Shown piece by piece: positions 15,700 to 24,292 of a stretch of DNA of 57,662 bases. The notes below the pieces were generated by a model that saw nothing but the letters and a program-made list of their open reading frames with translations, did no database searches and was not told the origin of the DNA. The DNA lies in the NCBI GenBank assembly GCA_013215565.1, contig JABSQV010000025.1:1-57662 (forward strand), in the 5' to 3' direction. Position numbers and translations under genes: made by a program. The DNA is from Myxococcales bacterium. Its GTDB lineage: Bacteria > Myxococcota_A > UBA9160 > SZUA-336. Numbering within the stretch: the first letter of the stretch is position 1; each line of letters starts with the position of its first letter.

Positions 15700-15951
15700 C
15701 CCGGAACCTCCTCTCGTCTCCGGACCGGGTTCTCGTATGCGTCCGGGCCCCCAGTGATACACGATGTGGGGTGCGCGCGGGGGAGGCGTGCGGGCGGATC
15801 TGCATCCAGCTCAAAATCCAACCCAAAATCAGCCATTTAGGATGGGTGATCCGAAGCTTTGCCTGACACCTGGCGCGCCCGAAGGCTCGCGCATCCACGA
15901 CTGCAACGGCGCCGCGTAGCCGACTCGCCAGAATCAGGCGCTCGGGGCGGT
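15700..15951. other. 252-bp gap between same-strand genes, no gene seen
   Basis: No coding frame with family motifs. An unusually A-rich patch (15808-15840) contains CCAAAATC-like sequence twice about 10 bp apart. A -10-like GTATCA on the - strand near 15760 could serve the SDR. Nothing stronger was found. Confidence 0.4.
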
Positions 15952-17118
15952 TCAGTCCTTGGGCAGCCCCAGCATGCGTTCGGCGATGATGTTCTTCTGG
16001 ACGTTGGGGGTCCCGCCGCCGATGACGGTGGCGGGCCAGGAGAGCGCCGCCAGCTGCCAGCGGCCCTTGTCGAGGACCGCCTCGCCACTGCCGTAGTAGC
16101 TGGCTGCGCTTCCCTGTAGTTCCAGGGCAAGCTCGCTCATCTCCACCAGCAGGTCGCAGTTGTGCAGCTTGTTGATCGACGCTTCGCTCGGATGCAAGTC
16201 GCCGCGCAGCTGGCGGGTGAGGGCGCGCATGCCGTTCAGGCGCATGGCCTCGATCCGGGTCTCGAAGCTCCCGAGCTTGCGGCGCACCGAGGCGTCCTCG
16301 AGGGCGGGCCGACCGTTACGCTCGGAGCGAGCGGCGAGATCAAGCAGGTCCTCGAGGCTGGTCTCGTGTCGGTTCACCTCGGTGATGCCCGAGCGCTCGC
16401 TCTGGAGCGCGGAGCAGATGATCTCCCAACCCTGCCCTTCCGCGCCGAGGCGCAGTTCGGCGGGCACGCGCACGTCGTTGAAGAAGACCTGGTTCAGCAT
16501 GTCACCGTAGCCGCCCGCGCCCATGTTGTGGACGCGCTGGACCTCGATCCCGGGCGTATCCATGGGAACCAGCAGGCAACTGATCCCGTCGTGTTTGGGC
16601 GCGTCCGCATCGGTGCGAACCATCAGGAAGATCGACTTGGCGAAGTGGGCCAGCGAGGTCCAGATCTTCTGACCGTTCACCAGGTAGCTGTCGCCTTCAC
16701 GAACCGCCCGGCACTGGAGCGCCGCCAGGTCGCTCCCGACGTCGGGCTCGGAGTAGCCAGTGCACCAGATCGATTGGCCGTCGAGGATCTCGGGGATGTA
16801 GCGGGCCTTCTGCGCGGGCGTTCCGAACTGGATGATGGCGGGCCCGACCCAGTGGAGACCCGTGTAGTCGCTGCCCAGCAGCGGCGCACGCGCGCGGGCC
16901 AGCTCGTCCTTGAGAATGAACTGCTGCATCAGCGTGCCGCCGCCGCCGCCGACCTCCTCGGGCCACGAGAACCCGATCCAGCGCTTCGCGCGGATTTTCT
17001 TCCACCACTCGGGCATGAAGGCGGCATCGCGCTGCTTGGGCGGCGGGAGTTCCGCGGCCAGGAAGTCACGCACCTCGCGGCGGAAGGCCTCTTCTTCGGG
17101 AGTCAGGTTGAAGTCCAT
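15952..17118 (-). CDS. acyl-CoA dehydrogenase, large partner of a pair
   Basis: 388 aa, full length. Acyl-CoA dehydrogenase N-terminal helices, then the FAD/substrate strand IWCTGYSEPDVGSDLA near 130, KIWTSLAH with the flavin-contacting Trp-Thr, the middle beta domain and a C-terminal helical bundle ending in GGGTPNVQKNIIAERMLG. The PNVQ sequence takes the place of the commoner TNEIQ. The ATG shares one base with the upstream dehydrogenase stop (TGATG), so the two are translationally coupled, as in heteromeric alpha2-beta2 dehydrogenases of steroid side-chain degradation. Expected step: alpha,beta-desaturation of an acyl-CoA, probably a bulky one. Confidence 0.9.
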   Translation of the reverse strand: MDFNLTPEEEAFRREVRDFLAAELPPPKQRDAAFMPEWWKKIRAKRWIGFSWPEEVGGGGGTLMQQFILKDELARARAPLLGSDYTGLHWVGPAIIQFGTPAQKARYIPEILDGQSIWCTGYSEPDVGSDLAALQCRAVREGDSYLVNGQKIWTSLAHFAKSIFLMVRTDADAPKHDGISCLLVPMDTPGIEVQRVHNMGAGGYGDMLNQVFFNDVRVPAELRLGAEGQGWEIICSALQSERSGITEVNRHETSLEDLLDLAARSERNGRPALEDASVRRKLGSFETRIEAMRLNGMRALTRQLRGDLHPSEASINKLHNCDLLVEMSELALELQGSAASYYGSGEAVLDKGRWQLAALSWPATVIGGGTPNVQKNIIAERMLGLPKD

Positions 17119-18245
17119 CACAGGCCTCGCAGGCGTAGCAGCCGATCGTAGTGGTGGTCGGCGTCCCCGAACAGGGGGCGCGTGAACTTGGAGCGCTTGT
17201 AGTAAAGCTGTGCCGGGTACTCCTCGGTGTAGGCGATGGTGCCGTGGAGCTGGATCGCCTCGGTGCCGATCCGGCTGGAGGCCTCGGTCATCAGGGCCTT
17301 GGCGCGCGAGGCCGCGCGAGCTACGTCGTTCGGGCTCTCGTCCAGGGCCCAGCCGGCGTAGTAGACCAGCGAGCGTGCCGATTCGAGCTGGACGTGCATC
17401 TCGGCCAGCGGGTGCTTCACGCCCTGGAAGCGGCCGATCGGCGAGCCGAACTGGACCCGGTCCTTGGCGTACTGGACGGTGAGGTCGAGTGCGGCCTGGG
17501 CCGATCCCAGCATCTCGGCGGCCACGGCAGTGGCACCGCGGTCGAGCAGGCGTTCGATCGCCGGCCAGGCTTCGCCGGGGGCGCCGAGCACCGCGTCGGC
17601 GGCGACGCGCACGTCCAGAAGCTCGAGATTGCCGAGCCTCCGGGTCTGGTCGAGCGTGGGGAAGTGCTTGGCCGAGACCCCGGGCGCACCGGCCTCGACA
17701 ACTCCGAGGGAGAGCGCTTCGGGCGCGTCCCCGGTCCGGAAGGCCACCACGAACAGGTCGGCCGCGGTCGGGTCGGTGACGAAGCGCTTCTCGCCCGAAA
17801 GCCGCCAGCCGTCTCCGTCGCGCTGCCCGCGTAGCCCGATCGCGTCGGGCCAGAAGGCCTCGCGTTCGTCCAGCAGGGCGACGCTGCCGATGCGGGAGCC
17901 GTCGGCCAGCGCGGGGAGCCAGCGGCGCTGCTGCGCATCGTCCCCGGCATCCGCCAGGGTCGCGGCCGCCAGGCTGTTCGAGACCAGGGGCCCGGGAAAG
18001 AGACTCCGGCCAGTCTCCTCGAGCAGCACGATCAGATCGAGCCAGCCGAGGCCGGCGCCGCCATAGGCCTCGGGGACGATCAATCCGAGCCAGCCGAGCT
18101 CGCCGAGTTGCTTCCAGACCTCGGGCGAATGGCCCTCGGGCGTTTCGCGCAACGCGTTCAGCTCGGAGAGCGGACAGGCCTCGTCCAACAGTTTCCGCGC
18201 CTCGCCGCGCAACAGCTCCTGCTCTTCGCTGAACCCGAAGTCCAT
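17118..18245 (-). CDS. acyl-CoA dehydrogenase, small partner of a pair
   Basis: 375 aa. N-terminal helices, LGLIVPEAYGGAGLGW near 56-71, a divergent middle domain, and a C-terminal region with VQFGSPIGRFQGVKHPLAEM and LHGTIAYTEEYP, which is the usual flavin-contact turn. The middle GSDLA-type FAD motif of its partner is not evident, which suggests functional division in a heteromer. The ATG at 18245 is preferred to an upstream alternative because TATGCT (- strand, 18261-18256) ends 10 nt before it, implying a very short leader. Directly coupled to the next dehydrogenase. Confidence 0.9.
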   Translation of the reverse strand: MDFGFSEEQELLRGEARKLLDEACPLSELNALRETPEGHSPEVWKQLGELGWLGLIVPEAYGGAGLGWLDLIVLLEETGRSLFPGPLVSNSLAAATLADAGDDAQQRRWLPALADGSRIGSVALLDEREAFWPDAIGLRGQRDGDGWRLSGEKRFVTDPTAADLFVVAFRTGDAPEALSLGVVEAGAPGVSAKHFPTLDQTRRLGNLELLDVRVAADAVLGAPGEAWPAIERLLDRGATAVAAEMLGSAQAALDLTVQYAKDRVQFGSPIGRFQGVKHPLAEMHVQLESARSLVYYAGWALDESPNDVARAASRAKALMTEASSRIGTEAIQLHGTIAYTEEYPAQLYYKRSKFTRPLFGDADHHYDRLLRLRGL

Positions 18246-18261
18246 CTGGACCCAAGCATAG
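18246..18261 (-). promoter_or_regulatory. -10 element TATGCT for the acyl-CoA dehydrogenase operon
   Basis: Reading on the - strand, CCTATGCTTGGG lies just before the ATG at 18245 with a predicted leader of about 4 nt. The same 52 bp also holds the divergent + strand promoter copy 7, so the two promoters overlap or abut back to back. Confidence 0.5.
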
Positions 18262-18262
18262 G

Positions 18263-18291
18263 CCAAAAAGACTGCTCGTTTCTCCTATGCT
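18263..18291 (+). promoter_or_regulatory. copy 7 of the repeated element, leaderless start
   Basis: CCAAAAAGACTG, GTTTCTCC and TATGCT (18286-18291). The GTG of the antiporter begins 6 nt after the -10, so the transcript should begin at the start codon. Confidence 0.7.
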
Positions 18292-18297
18292 CGCCGC

Positions 18298-19824
18298 GTG
18301 CCGGACTTCGACCAGATTCCCGTCTTCAGCGACCTGCCCCTGATCACCTTGCTGCTCGGGTTCATCCTCGCGCTAGGCGCGGTCCTCAGCAGAGTGAGCC
18401 GATTCATGGGCGTCCCGGTGGGGCTGCTATTCCTGGTGGCCGGGATGCTGCTCGGCGAGGACGGGCCGGGCCGAATCCACTTCAACGACTACGAAATCAC
18501 TTACGAGATCGCCTCGACCGCGCTCGGGTTGATTCTGTTTCACGGCGGGCTGAGCACGCCTCTCAGCACCTTGCGATCCGCCTGGCGACCCGCCCTGGTG
18601 CTCGCAACCGCGGGCGTTCTCGGCGTGACGATCGTGACCGGATTGGGTATGTGGAGCTTCGGGACGAACACCCTCGCGGTCGCACTACTGATCGGAGCGA
18701 TCCTCGGCTCGACGGATGCCGCGGCGGTCTTCGATCTGCTCGCCAAGCAGCGACTGAAGGGACGCGCGCGAGAGATCCTCGAAGTCGAGAGTGGTCTCAA
18801 CGACCCGATGGCGTTCGTGCTCGTCTTTGCGCTCACCAACATCGTCGCGTTTCACGATTCGGACCTGCGCCAGGGCCTCGAACTCGGGCTGATCCTGAGC
18901 TTGAGCTGGCAACTCGTGATCGGCGCGCTGGTCGGCGGCATTGCGGGCTTGATCGGCGCCTACCTGCTTCGCTTCGGCGCCTCCGGAGGTTCGGCGCTCT
19001 ATCCCGTCCTGACGATGGCGACGGCGCTGATCACGATCGGCGTGTCGGCGTCGATCGGAGGCAGCGGTCTGCTGGCGGCCTATGTCTCCGGGATGATCCT
19101 GGGAAACAGGAACATTCCGTTTCGGCCGACTACGGAACGGGTTCATGCCACGGTCGCGTGGCTGTCACAGATCACGATGTTCTTTCTGCTCGGACTTCTG
19201 GTGACGCCTTCCAAACTGCTGGAGTTCACCGTTACGGGGACCCTGGCTGCGCTCTGGGTCGCCTTCATCGCCCGGCCGCTCGTGGTCGGGGGCCTGCTCT
19301 CCTTGTTCCGCATTCCCTGGCGCGAGAACCTCCTGATCAGCCTCGCGGGTCTTCGGGGCGCGGTCCCGATCATTCTCGCGACGATTCCGGTACTCGTGAT
19401 CTCCGCCCGGAATGACGGCGGGAGCGCCGAGATCGAACGGCTCTTCGGATTCATCTTCACGGTGGTCGTGATCGGCGCGATCCTTCCGGGCGCGCTGGTA
19501 CGCCCCCTCGCCAGGTGGCTGGACATGAGCGCCGGAATGGTCGCGGAACCCGCGGTCGAGATCGAACTGGTGACCGCCGAGCAACTCGACCACCGCACCC
19601 ACACCTATCGGGTCCTGCGAGGCTCGAGGTCCGACGGCCTTTCGCTGGCCGAGGTCGCGATGCCTCCCGGTTCCTCCGTCCTGATGGTGCTGCGAGGCCT
19701 GGAGTTGATCCCGGCTCGGGGCGACACGGTCATGCGCGAGGGCGACCACGTCACCGTCGTCCACCGACCGTCTGCCCACGATGAGATCGAGGCAAAATTC
19801 GTAGCTCCAGAGGGGTCCGACTGA
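18298..19824 (+). CDS. nhaP2: CPA1 cation/proton antiporter with C-terminal RCK_C-type domain
   Basis: 508 aa. Twelve or so membrane segments from residue 12 to about 395 with the CPA1 signatures GSTDAAAVFDLL (near 139) and EVESGLNDPMAFVL (near 163), which hold the ion-coordinating Asp. LRGAVPIILATIPV lies in the later half. A cytosolic tail (about 425-505) carries a TrkA_C/RCK_C-like fold (VLRGLELIPARGDTV). The architecture matches the K+/H+ antiporter NhaP2/CvrA group. It would exchange K+ or Na+ for protons in the inner membrane. GTG start, apparently leaderless. Ion preference is not readable. Confidence 0.87.
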   Translation: MPDFDQIPVFSDLPLITLLLGFILALGAVLSRVSRFMGVPVGLLFLVAGMLLGEDGPGRIHFNDYEITYEIASTALGLILFHGGLSTPLSTLRSAWRPALVLATAGVLGVTIVTGLGMWSFGTNTLAVALLIGAILGSTDAAAVFDLLAKQRLKGRAREILEVESGLNDPMAFVLVFALTNIVAFHDSDLRQGLELGLILSLSWQLVIGALVGGIAGLIGAYLLRFGASGGSALYPVLTMATALITIGVSASIGGSGLLAAYVSGMILGNRNIPFRPTTERVHATVAWLSQITMFFLLGLLVTPSKLLEFTVTGTLAALWVAFIARPLVVGGLLSLFRIPWRENLLISLAGLRGAVPIILATIPVLVISARNDGGSAEIERLFGFIFTVVVIGAILPGALVRPLARWLDMSAGMVAEPAVEIELVTAEQLDHRTHTYRVLRGSRSDGLSLAEVAMPPGSSVLMVLRGLELIPARGDTVMREGDHVTVVHRPSAHDEIEAKFVAPEGSD

Positions 19825-19979
19825 GTTCGCTCCGCCTCGATCGGCATCCGGGGGACGCGGGCGTTTGCTGCTTCGAGGTCCTCGGCTGCTCGATCAGATG
19901 GAAGACCGCGTTCCCGAAACGCGAGCTCGGAGGGGTAGACTGAAATTCAACCTCGGCTACCTATAGGAACTGATCGAAG
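19825..19979. other. intergenic region, no gene seen apart from a promoter remnant
   Basis: Between the antiporter stop and the methyltransferase remnant. It contains only the degenerate promoter-like element at 19913-19941. Confidence 0.4.
19913..19941 (+). promoter_or_regulatory. degenerate relative of the repeated element
   Basis: CCCGAAAC at the -35 position and TAGACT (19936-19941) keep the exact 23-bp offset of the family, but the TTTCTCC block is replaced by GGAGGGG. It precedes the methyltransferase remnant and may be its decayed promoter. Confidence 0.35.
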
Positions 19980-20261
19980 GAGCCGGCCCGGCCTGGAGGC
20001 GACCTTGGCGACGACGCAGGGGTGCGCGGTTTCGAACAACATGGCCACGAACGCCTTTCCGCTCGCCACTTCAACCTCTCCCGTCTTCTCCCTCGACTCT
20101 GGGTGGAAGCGCGAACCTCGGCTCGGATTCCTGGGCCCGGACGAACTGATTCCAGAAGCGCCGCCCGCCCGAAGTCGATCGCGCGACCCTGCGACAACGC
20201 CAGTGCATTGCCGTCCTGCATCCAGGGCCCCTTTGACGCCGTGATTGCGCACAAGCCCTGA
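19980..20261 (+). pseudogene. possible frameshifted SAM methyltransferase remnant
   Basis: One frame reads GFEQHGHERLSARHFNLSRL and, further on, DNASALPSCIQGPFDAVIAH, which resembles the N-terminal helices and the motif II region (DASALPF..FDAVVAH) of class I methyltransferases. The glycine-rich motif I appears instead in another frame as LGFLGPDELIPEA. This is best explained by two frameshifts and loss of the C-terminal half. The assignment is tentative. Confidence 0.3.
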
Positions 20262-20268
20262 GGGACGC

Positions 20269-21927
20269 GTGACTCCTCGAAAACCCGGAGTTGATCGCCC
20301 GTGGGTCTCGTGGCTGGCGGCACTCGTGGTCGGGTCGCTCGTTGCGCTTCCCATCGTGGCGATGGTGCTACCGCGCTGGTTGCTGACTCCCGACGCGATC
20401 GAGCACCTGCTGATCGCGCACCAGTGGGTGAATGGCTCGGGCTTCGTCGTGCCCGTGCAGTGGCACCACTACCTGGCCCCGGGTCCGCCACATCCCGCGA
20501 TCTGGTCGCGCGCTCCGGTGATCTCCCTGTTCGCCGCACTTCCGCTCGCACTTGGTGCGAGCGTGAGCGGCGTGATGCTGCTGCACGCGCTTCTGGCGGG
20601 CGTCGTGGCTGGCCTCGTGGTGTGGGTCGCCGCAAGACTCATGGCGCTGCCCTTCGCAATTGCCATCGGCCTGCTGCTGGGTTTCTCGGGGGACTACCAG
20701 CATCTGGGCCACTTCATCTGGACCGAGGTCGCGGCCGTCGGTGTGTTCGTTTCCGTGGTGGCGACCTCTGCGCGCGTGGCCCGGGGGCCGCGCGCGGCCG
20801 CCCTGTGCGCGCTACTCACGTGGGTTGGCTGGCTGACCCGCCCGAACCTCGGGGCGCTTCTGCTCGCAGTCGCGGCTGCAGTGACGCTCTCTCTCGGCCC
20901 GCGTCGAGCGCTTCGCCACGCGGGCCTTTGGAGCTACGTACTGCTGACCGGTGTCCTCGTCCTCGCGACATGGATTGCAGTGCAGGCGGCGACTTCGCTT
21001 CCGCCCTACGCGGGCTACGGGGTCGTGACGGAGTACTTCCACTGGAGCGAAGTGCACGCATACCGCAAGCAGTTCGTGGGGACACTGCCCTTCGTCTGGG
21101 AGCACCTCGACGAGGTTCTCGTCCAGTCCCGGCTGCACGCGATCCAGCTCTTCAGCGTGTTGTTCCTAAACCCCTTCTTCTCTTTTCCGGGTTGGCTGGC
21201 GCTGTTCGGCCTGTACGCAGTGCTGCGCCCGAAGCACCGCAGCGTGGAGGTCGGCGTCCTGTGCTTCTCGCTGGTCGGCTTCAGCATCATCGTACTGGGG
21301 CTGTACGGGGGCTTCCCCGCCAACCGATATGCGATCCTGGTGATTGTTGCGGCAATGCTGCTCGGGGGGCTCGGGCTCGACGCCCTCTCGGCTGACCTCG
21401 CGTCGCGACAGCCGCATCGGTGGCTCGCAAGGGCTGTGCGCGCCGCGCCGCTCGTGCTGCTCGGCGGTCTCATCGCCGCAAGTACCGCCCAGGCCGTCCC
21501 CCGGGCGCTGCGCGCGCTGGAGGCATACCGCGAGCACGGCACGACCAGGTTCGACCATTCGCCGGCCGCTCGCGCAGTGGCCGCGCTGTGTCCTGCCTTC
21601 CCGGCCGACACACTCGTAGCCGCCTCGCAACCCTGGATGGTCGCGCTCTTCTGCGGAAACGCGACGCTCCTGTATCCGGTCGACCTCACGGACCAGCACT
21701 GGCAAGATCGCTTCCTCGACGAGGAGCGCCCGGGCGTCATCATCACACACCGCAGACAAGACAAACTGGTGCTCGCGGGTTCCACGCGGTTGCGGCTGAT
21801 CGGGCGTGCCGGAGACTTCGTCGCCTGGCGCGTCACCGGGGTGCCCGGGCTGGACTGGTCCCCGGCGCCACCGCTCGCCTGCGCGGGTCGGCCAGACGCC
21901 TGTCGCGCGAAGCTCGGTAGACCCTAG
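20269..21927 (+). CDS. polytopic membrane protein, glycosyltransferase-39/PMT-like
   Basis: 552 aa with about ten to twelve hydrophobic segments between residues 10 and 430 and a soluble C-terminal domain. Layout resembles GT-C glycosyltransferases (ArnT/PMT-like): an early acidic stretch LTPDAIEHLL after the first segment, WHHYLAPGPPHP, then SGDYQHLGHFIWTE in the next loop. These would transfer a sugar from a polyprenyl carrier on the outer face of the inner membrane. Donor and acceptor are unknown. GTG at 20269 follows TGAGGGA; an earlier TTG adds a non-conserved tail. Confidence 0.65.
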   Translation: MTPRKPGVDRPWVSWLAALVVGSLVALPIVAMVLPRWLLTPDAIEHLLIAHQWVNGSGFVVPVQWHHYLAPGPPHPAIWSRAPVISLFAALPLALGASVSGVMLLHALLAGVVAGLVVWVAARLMALPFAIAIGLLLGFSGDYQHLGHFIWTEVAAVGVFVSVVATSARVARGPRAAALCALLTWVGWLTRPNLGALLLAVAAAVTLSLGPRRALRHAGLWSYVLLTGVLVLATWIAVQAATSLPPYAGYGVVTEYFHWSEVHAYRKQFVGTLPFVWEHLDEVLVQSRLHAIQLFSVLFLNPFFSFPGWLALFGLYAVLRPKHRSVEVGVLCFSLVGFSIIVLGLYGGFPANRYAILVIVAAMLLGGLGLDALSADLASRQPHRWLARAVRAAPLVLLGGLIAASTAQAVPRALRALEAYREHGTTRFDHSPAARAVAALCPAFPADTLVAASQPWMVALFCGNATLLYPVDLTDQHWQDRFLDEERPGVIITHRRQDKLVLAGSTRLRLIGRAGDFVAWRVTGVPGLDWSPAPPLACAGRPDACRAKLGRP

Positions 21928-22171
21928 CTCAGGGCGGGCGGCGGGCGAAACAGAGCCACGGCCTCCAAGCGAGTTCCGGGGAGCCCCGGGTTCCGGATCC
22001 GGTCCGATTTGTCATACCCTCTACGTCTCGGATGCGGAGGCAGTCATCTTTGAAGTTGCGCCCGGGCAAGAGACCCGCCAGCGCGGAAACTCCGACGGGC
22101 GCCGGAAGTGACTCTCGAGGACTGAGCGCCCCGGCTGCCCAAACGATTGCTCTCCGCCAGGAGGATTCCCG
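21928..22171. other. 244-bp intergenic region before the amidohydrolase
   Basis: No gene seen. ATTTGTCATACCCTCT at 22007-22022 resembles the 3' half of the repeated promoter element (TTTCTCCTATCCTC), but no CCCAAAA precedes it. If active, the leader would be about 145 nt. Confidence 0.4.
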
Positions 22172-23416
22172 ATGTCGAAGGTCCTGATCCTCAGTTCCGA
22201 CTGTCACGCGGGTGCGCTTCCCGCGACCTATAACGAGTACATGCCGTCCAGGTTTCACGCGGCGGCGGACGCGTGGTGGCTCGAGTACGTGAGGGAACTG
22301 ATCGCACGCGCGGGGACCTTCTTCGACCAGGAAGCCGTGGACGAGTTTGCGGAGCAGACCGGGGACGCCGGGCATTTTCAGAACCTCATGCGGCAATCCG
22401 CGAAAGGAGCCGGGGATTCGGAATTGCTCGCGATGCTGAGCGACGGGGCCAGCCCGTTCGCCCCCCGGCGCGGAGAGTGGGACGCCGAGGTCCGGTTGAA
22501 GGACCTCGAGGGCGACGGCATTGCGGGAGAGGTCATCTTCCCGCAGATGGTGCCCTTCGGTGCTGGGCTGCTGCAGTACCGAAAGCCCGTCGATCCCGAG
22601 CACAATCTGGAGGGGATTCGCGCCTACAATCGCTGGCTCGCCGACTTCTGCAAGACGAATCCCGGCCGGCACGCCGGGGTCGCAATCGTCAACGTCGACG
22701 ACATCGAGGTCACCTGCGAGGAGGTACGGGCCGCCAGAGAGATGGGATTGTGGGGCGGTGTCTTGCTCCCGACGAGCACCGGTGAGTACCCGTTCTACCA
22801 TCACCCGCGTTACGAGCCACTTTGGGCGACCTGCGAGGAACTCGAGTTGCCGCTTCAGACGCACTCGGGCTGGTCGCCCGACTATGGCGACGTCGACTGC
22901 GCCACCGCGATGTACATCAGCGAGGTCGACATGTGGGCGCAGCGGTCCTTTGCAGCCCTGGTCTGGTCGGGGGCCTTCGAGCGGCACCCCGGACTCAAGT
23001 TGATCCTGACGGAAACGGGTACGGCCTGGATCCTCGAGAAGCTGCGTGTACTCGAGTTCAAGGCGAACATGCCCTTGTTCAAGCACTTCACCGCGGAGTT
23101 ATCATTGACTCCGACGGGGTACTTCCAGCGCCAGTGCTACATCGGCGCCTCCTTCATGCCCGGGCACGAGGGCAAGGAGCGGCATCGCATCGGTCTCGAC
23201 CGGATCTTATGGGGGTCGGACTACCCGCACATGGAAGGGACCTGGCCCAATACACGGGAGTACATGAGAGAGACCTTTGCCGATTATCCCGAGAGCGAGA
23301 TCCGCGCGATTCTCGGCACCAACGCGCTCGATGCATACGCATTCGACCCGGAGATCGTGGGTCCGGTTGCCGAGCGAATCGGCCCGGCGCTCTCCGAGAT
23401 CGTCGGCCCCGCTTAG
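22172..23416 (+). CDS. amidohydrolase-2 (ACMSD-like) family protein
   Basis: 414-aa metal-dependent TIM-barrel protein. N-terminal ILSSDCHAG, EVIFPQMVPFG, RHAGVAIVNVDD, the mid-barrel QTHSGWSPD with a candidate metal His, LTETGTAWI and the C-terminal WGSDYPHMEGTWPNT with the terminal Asp. It is clearly a paralogue of the protein at 35584-36753 (shared DYPH-EGTWP block, shared NPGR/LPGR region). ATG after CAGGAGGATTCC. It stands alone on the + strand and converges with the SDR pair. Substrate unknown. Confidence 0.87.
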   Translation: MSKVLILSSDCHAGALPATYNEYMPSRFHAAADAWWLEYVRELIARAGTFFDQEAVDEFAEQTGDAGHFQNLMRQSAKGAGDSELLAMLSDGASPFAPRRGEWDAEVRLKDLEGDGIAGEVIFPQMVPFGAGLLQYRKPVDPEHNLEGIRAYNRWLADFCKTNPGRHAGVAIVNVDDIEVTCEEVRAAREMGLWGGVLLPTSTGEYPFYHHPRYEPLWATCEELELPLQTHSGWSPDYGDVDCATAMYISEVDMWAQRSFAALVWSGAFERHPGLKLILTETGTAWILEKLRVLEFKANMPLFKHFTAELSLTPTGYFQRQCYIGASFMPGHEGKERHRIGLDRILWGSDYPHMEGTWPNTREYMRETFADYPESEIRAILGTNALDAYAFDPEIVGPVAERIGPALSEIVGPA

Positions 23417-23465
23417 CCGGCAGCGGCCGCGACGATCCAGCGGCCCGATCGACGCATCCCGGCCG

Positions 23466-24272
23466 TCAACTCAGCGAGGGCCCAGAACCCGGGACTTCGG
23501 TTCCGGGAGCCGGGTAACCGGCGGTCAAGCCGCCATCCGCCACGAACTCGGAACCCGTCGAATAGCCGCTTTCGTCCGAGGCAAGAAACAGCGCGAGTTT
23601 TGCGATTTCCTCCGGCCTTCCCGAGCGACCCATCGGGGCCAGTCGCGCAGTATGTGAATCCAGGAGAGCGTGGATGTCCGAGGCGTCGACACCCTCGGGG
23701 ACTCCCATTCCCGTGAGGATGAAGCCGGGGTGGATCGAGTTGACCCGGATGCCGAGCGGACCCAGTTCCATCGCGGCGGCTTTCGTCATACCACGCACCG
23801 CCCACTTGCTCGCCACATAGGACATCAGGTTGTTCATCCCGATCATGCCGTCAATCGACGAGATGTTGAGGATCGATCCGCCGCCGGCCACCGTCATTGG
23901 CTCGATGACGGCCCGCATACCCAGAAAGACGCCGGTCTGGTTCACTTCGGTCACCCGCCGGTAACTTTCCAACGTCATCTCGGCCAGCGGTGCGGACTCG
24001 GCGATGCCGGCATTGTTCACGAGCACGTCGAGCCTGCCGAACGCATTCGAGGTGACCTCTACGGCCGCCGCCCACTCCTCTTCGCGGGTTACGTCGAGGT
24101 GCTGGTAGAGGGCGTTCGAGCCGATCTCTTTGGCCAGGGACTGCGCCTCGGCATCGAGCACGTCACAGATCACGACCTTCGCGCCCTCGGCAGCGAAGAG
24201 CTTCGCCTCTGCCTGGCCCATGCCGCGCGCAGCACCGCTGATCAGCGCGACCTTTCCCTCTAGTCTACCCAT
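23466..24272 (-). CDS. SDR, 3-alpha/20-beta-hydroxysteroid dehydrogenase-like
   Basis: 268-aa classical SDR. SGAARGMG (12-19), Asp at the end of strand 2 (ICDVLD) favouring NAD, LDVLVNNAGI near 85, SSIDGM and YVASK (near 154-158). A C-terminal GGLTAGY end is followed by a Gly/Pro-rich tail. ATG at 24272 after TGGAGGAACCGC. The previous SDR ends 20 nt upstream, so this is the last gene of a - strand operon. Hydroxysteroid or similar secondary alcohols are plausible substrates by resemblance only. Confidence 0.9.
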   Translation of the reverse strand: MGRLEGKVALISGAARGMGQAEAKLFAAEGAKVVICDVLDAEAQSLAKEIGSNALYQHLDVTREEEWAAAVEVTSNAFGRLDVLVNNAGIAESAPLAEMTLESYRRVTEVNQTGVFLGMRAVIEPMTVAGGGSILNISSIDGMIGMNNLMSYVASKWAVRGMTKAAAMELGPLGIRVNSIHPGFILTGMGVPEGVDASDIHALLDSHTARLAPMGRSGRPEEIAKLALFLASDESGYSTGSEFVADGGLTAGYPAPGTEVPGSGPSLS

Positions 24273-24292
24273 GCGGTTCCTCCAATCGTGAC

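Noticed and set aside
15726..15745. TTCTCGTATGC as a copy of the element before the SDR
   Set aside because: It is on the + strand, while the neighbouring genes are on the - strand, and there is no CCCAAAA block.
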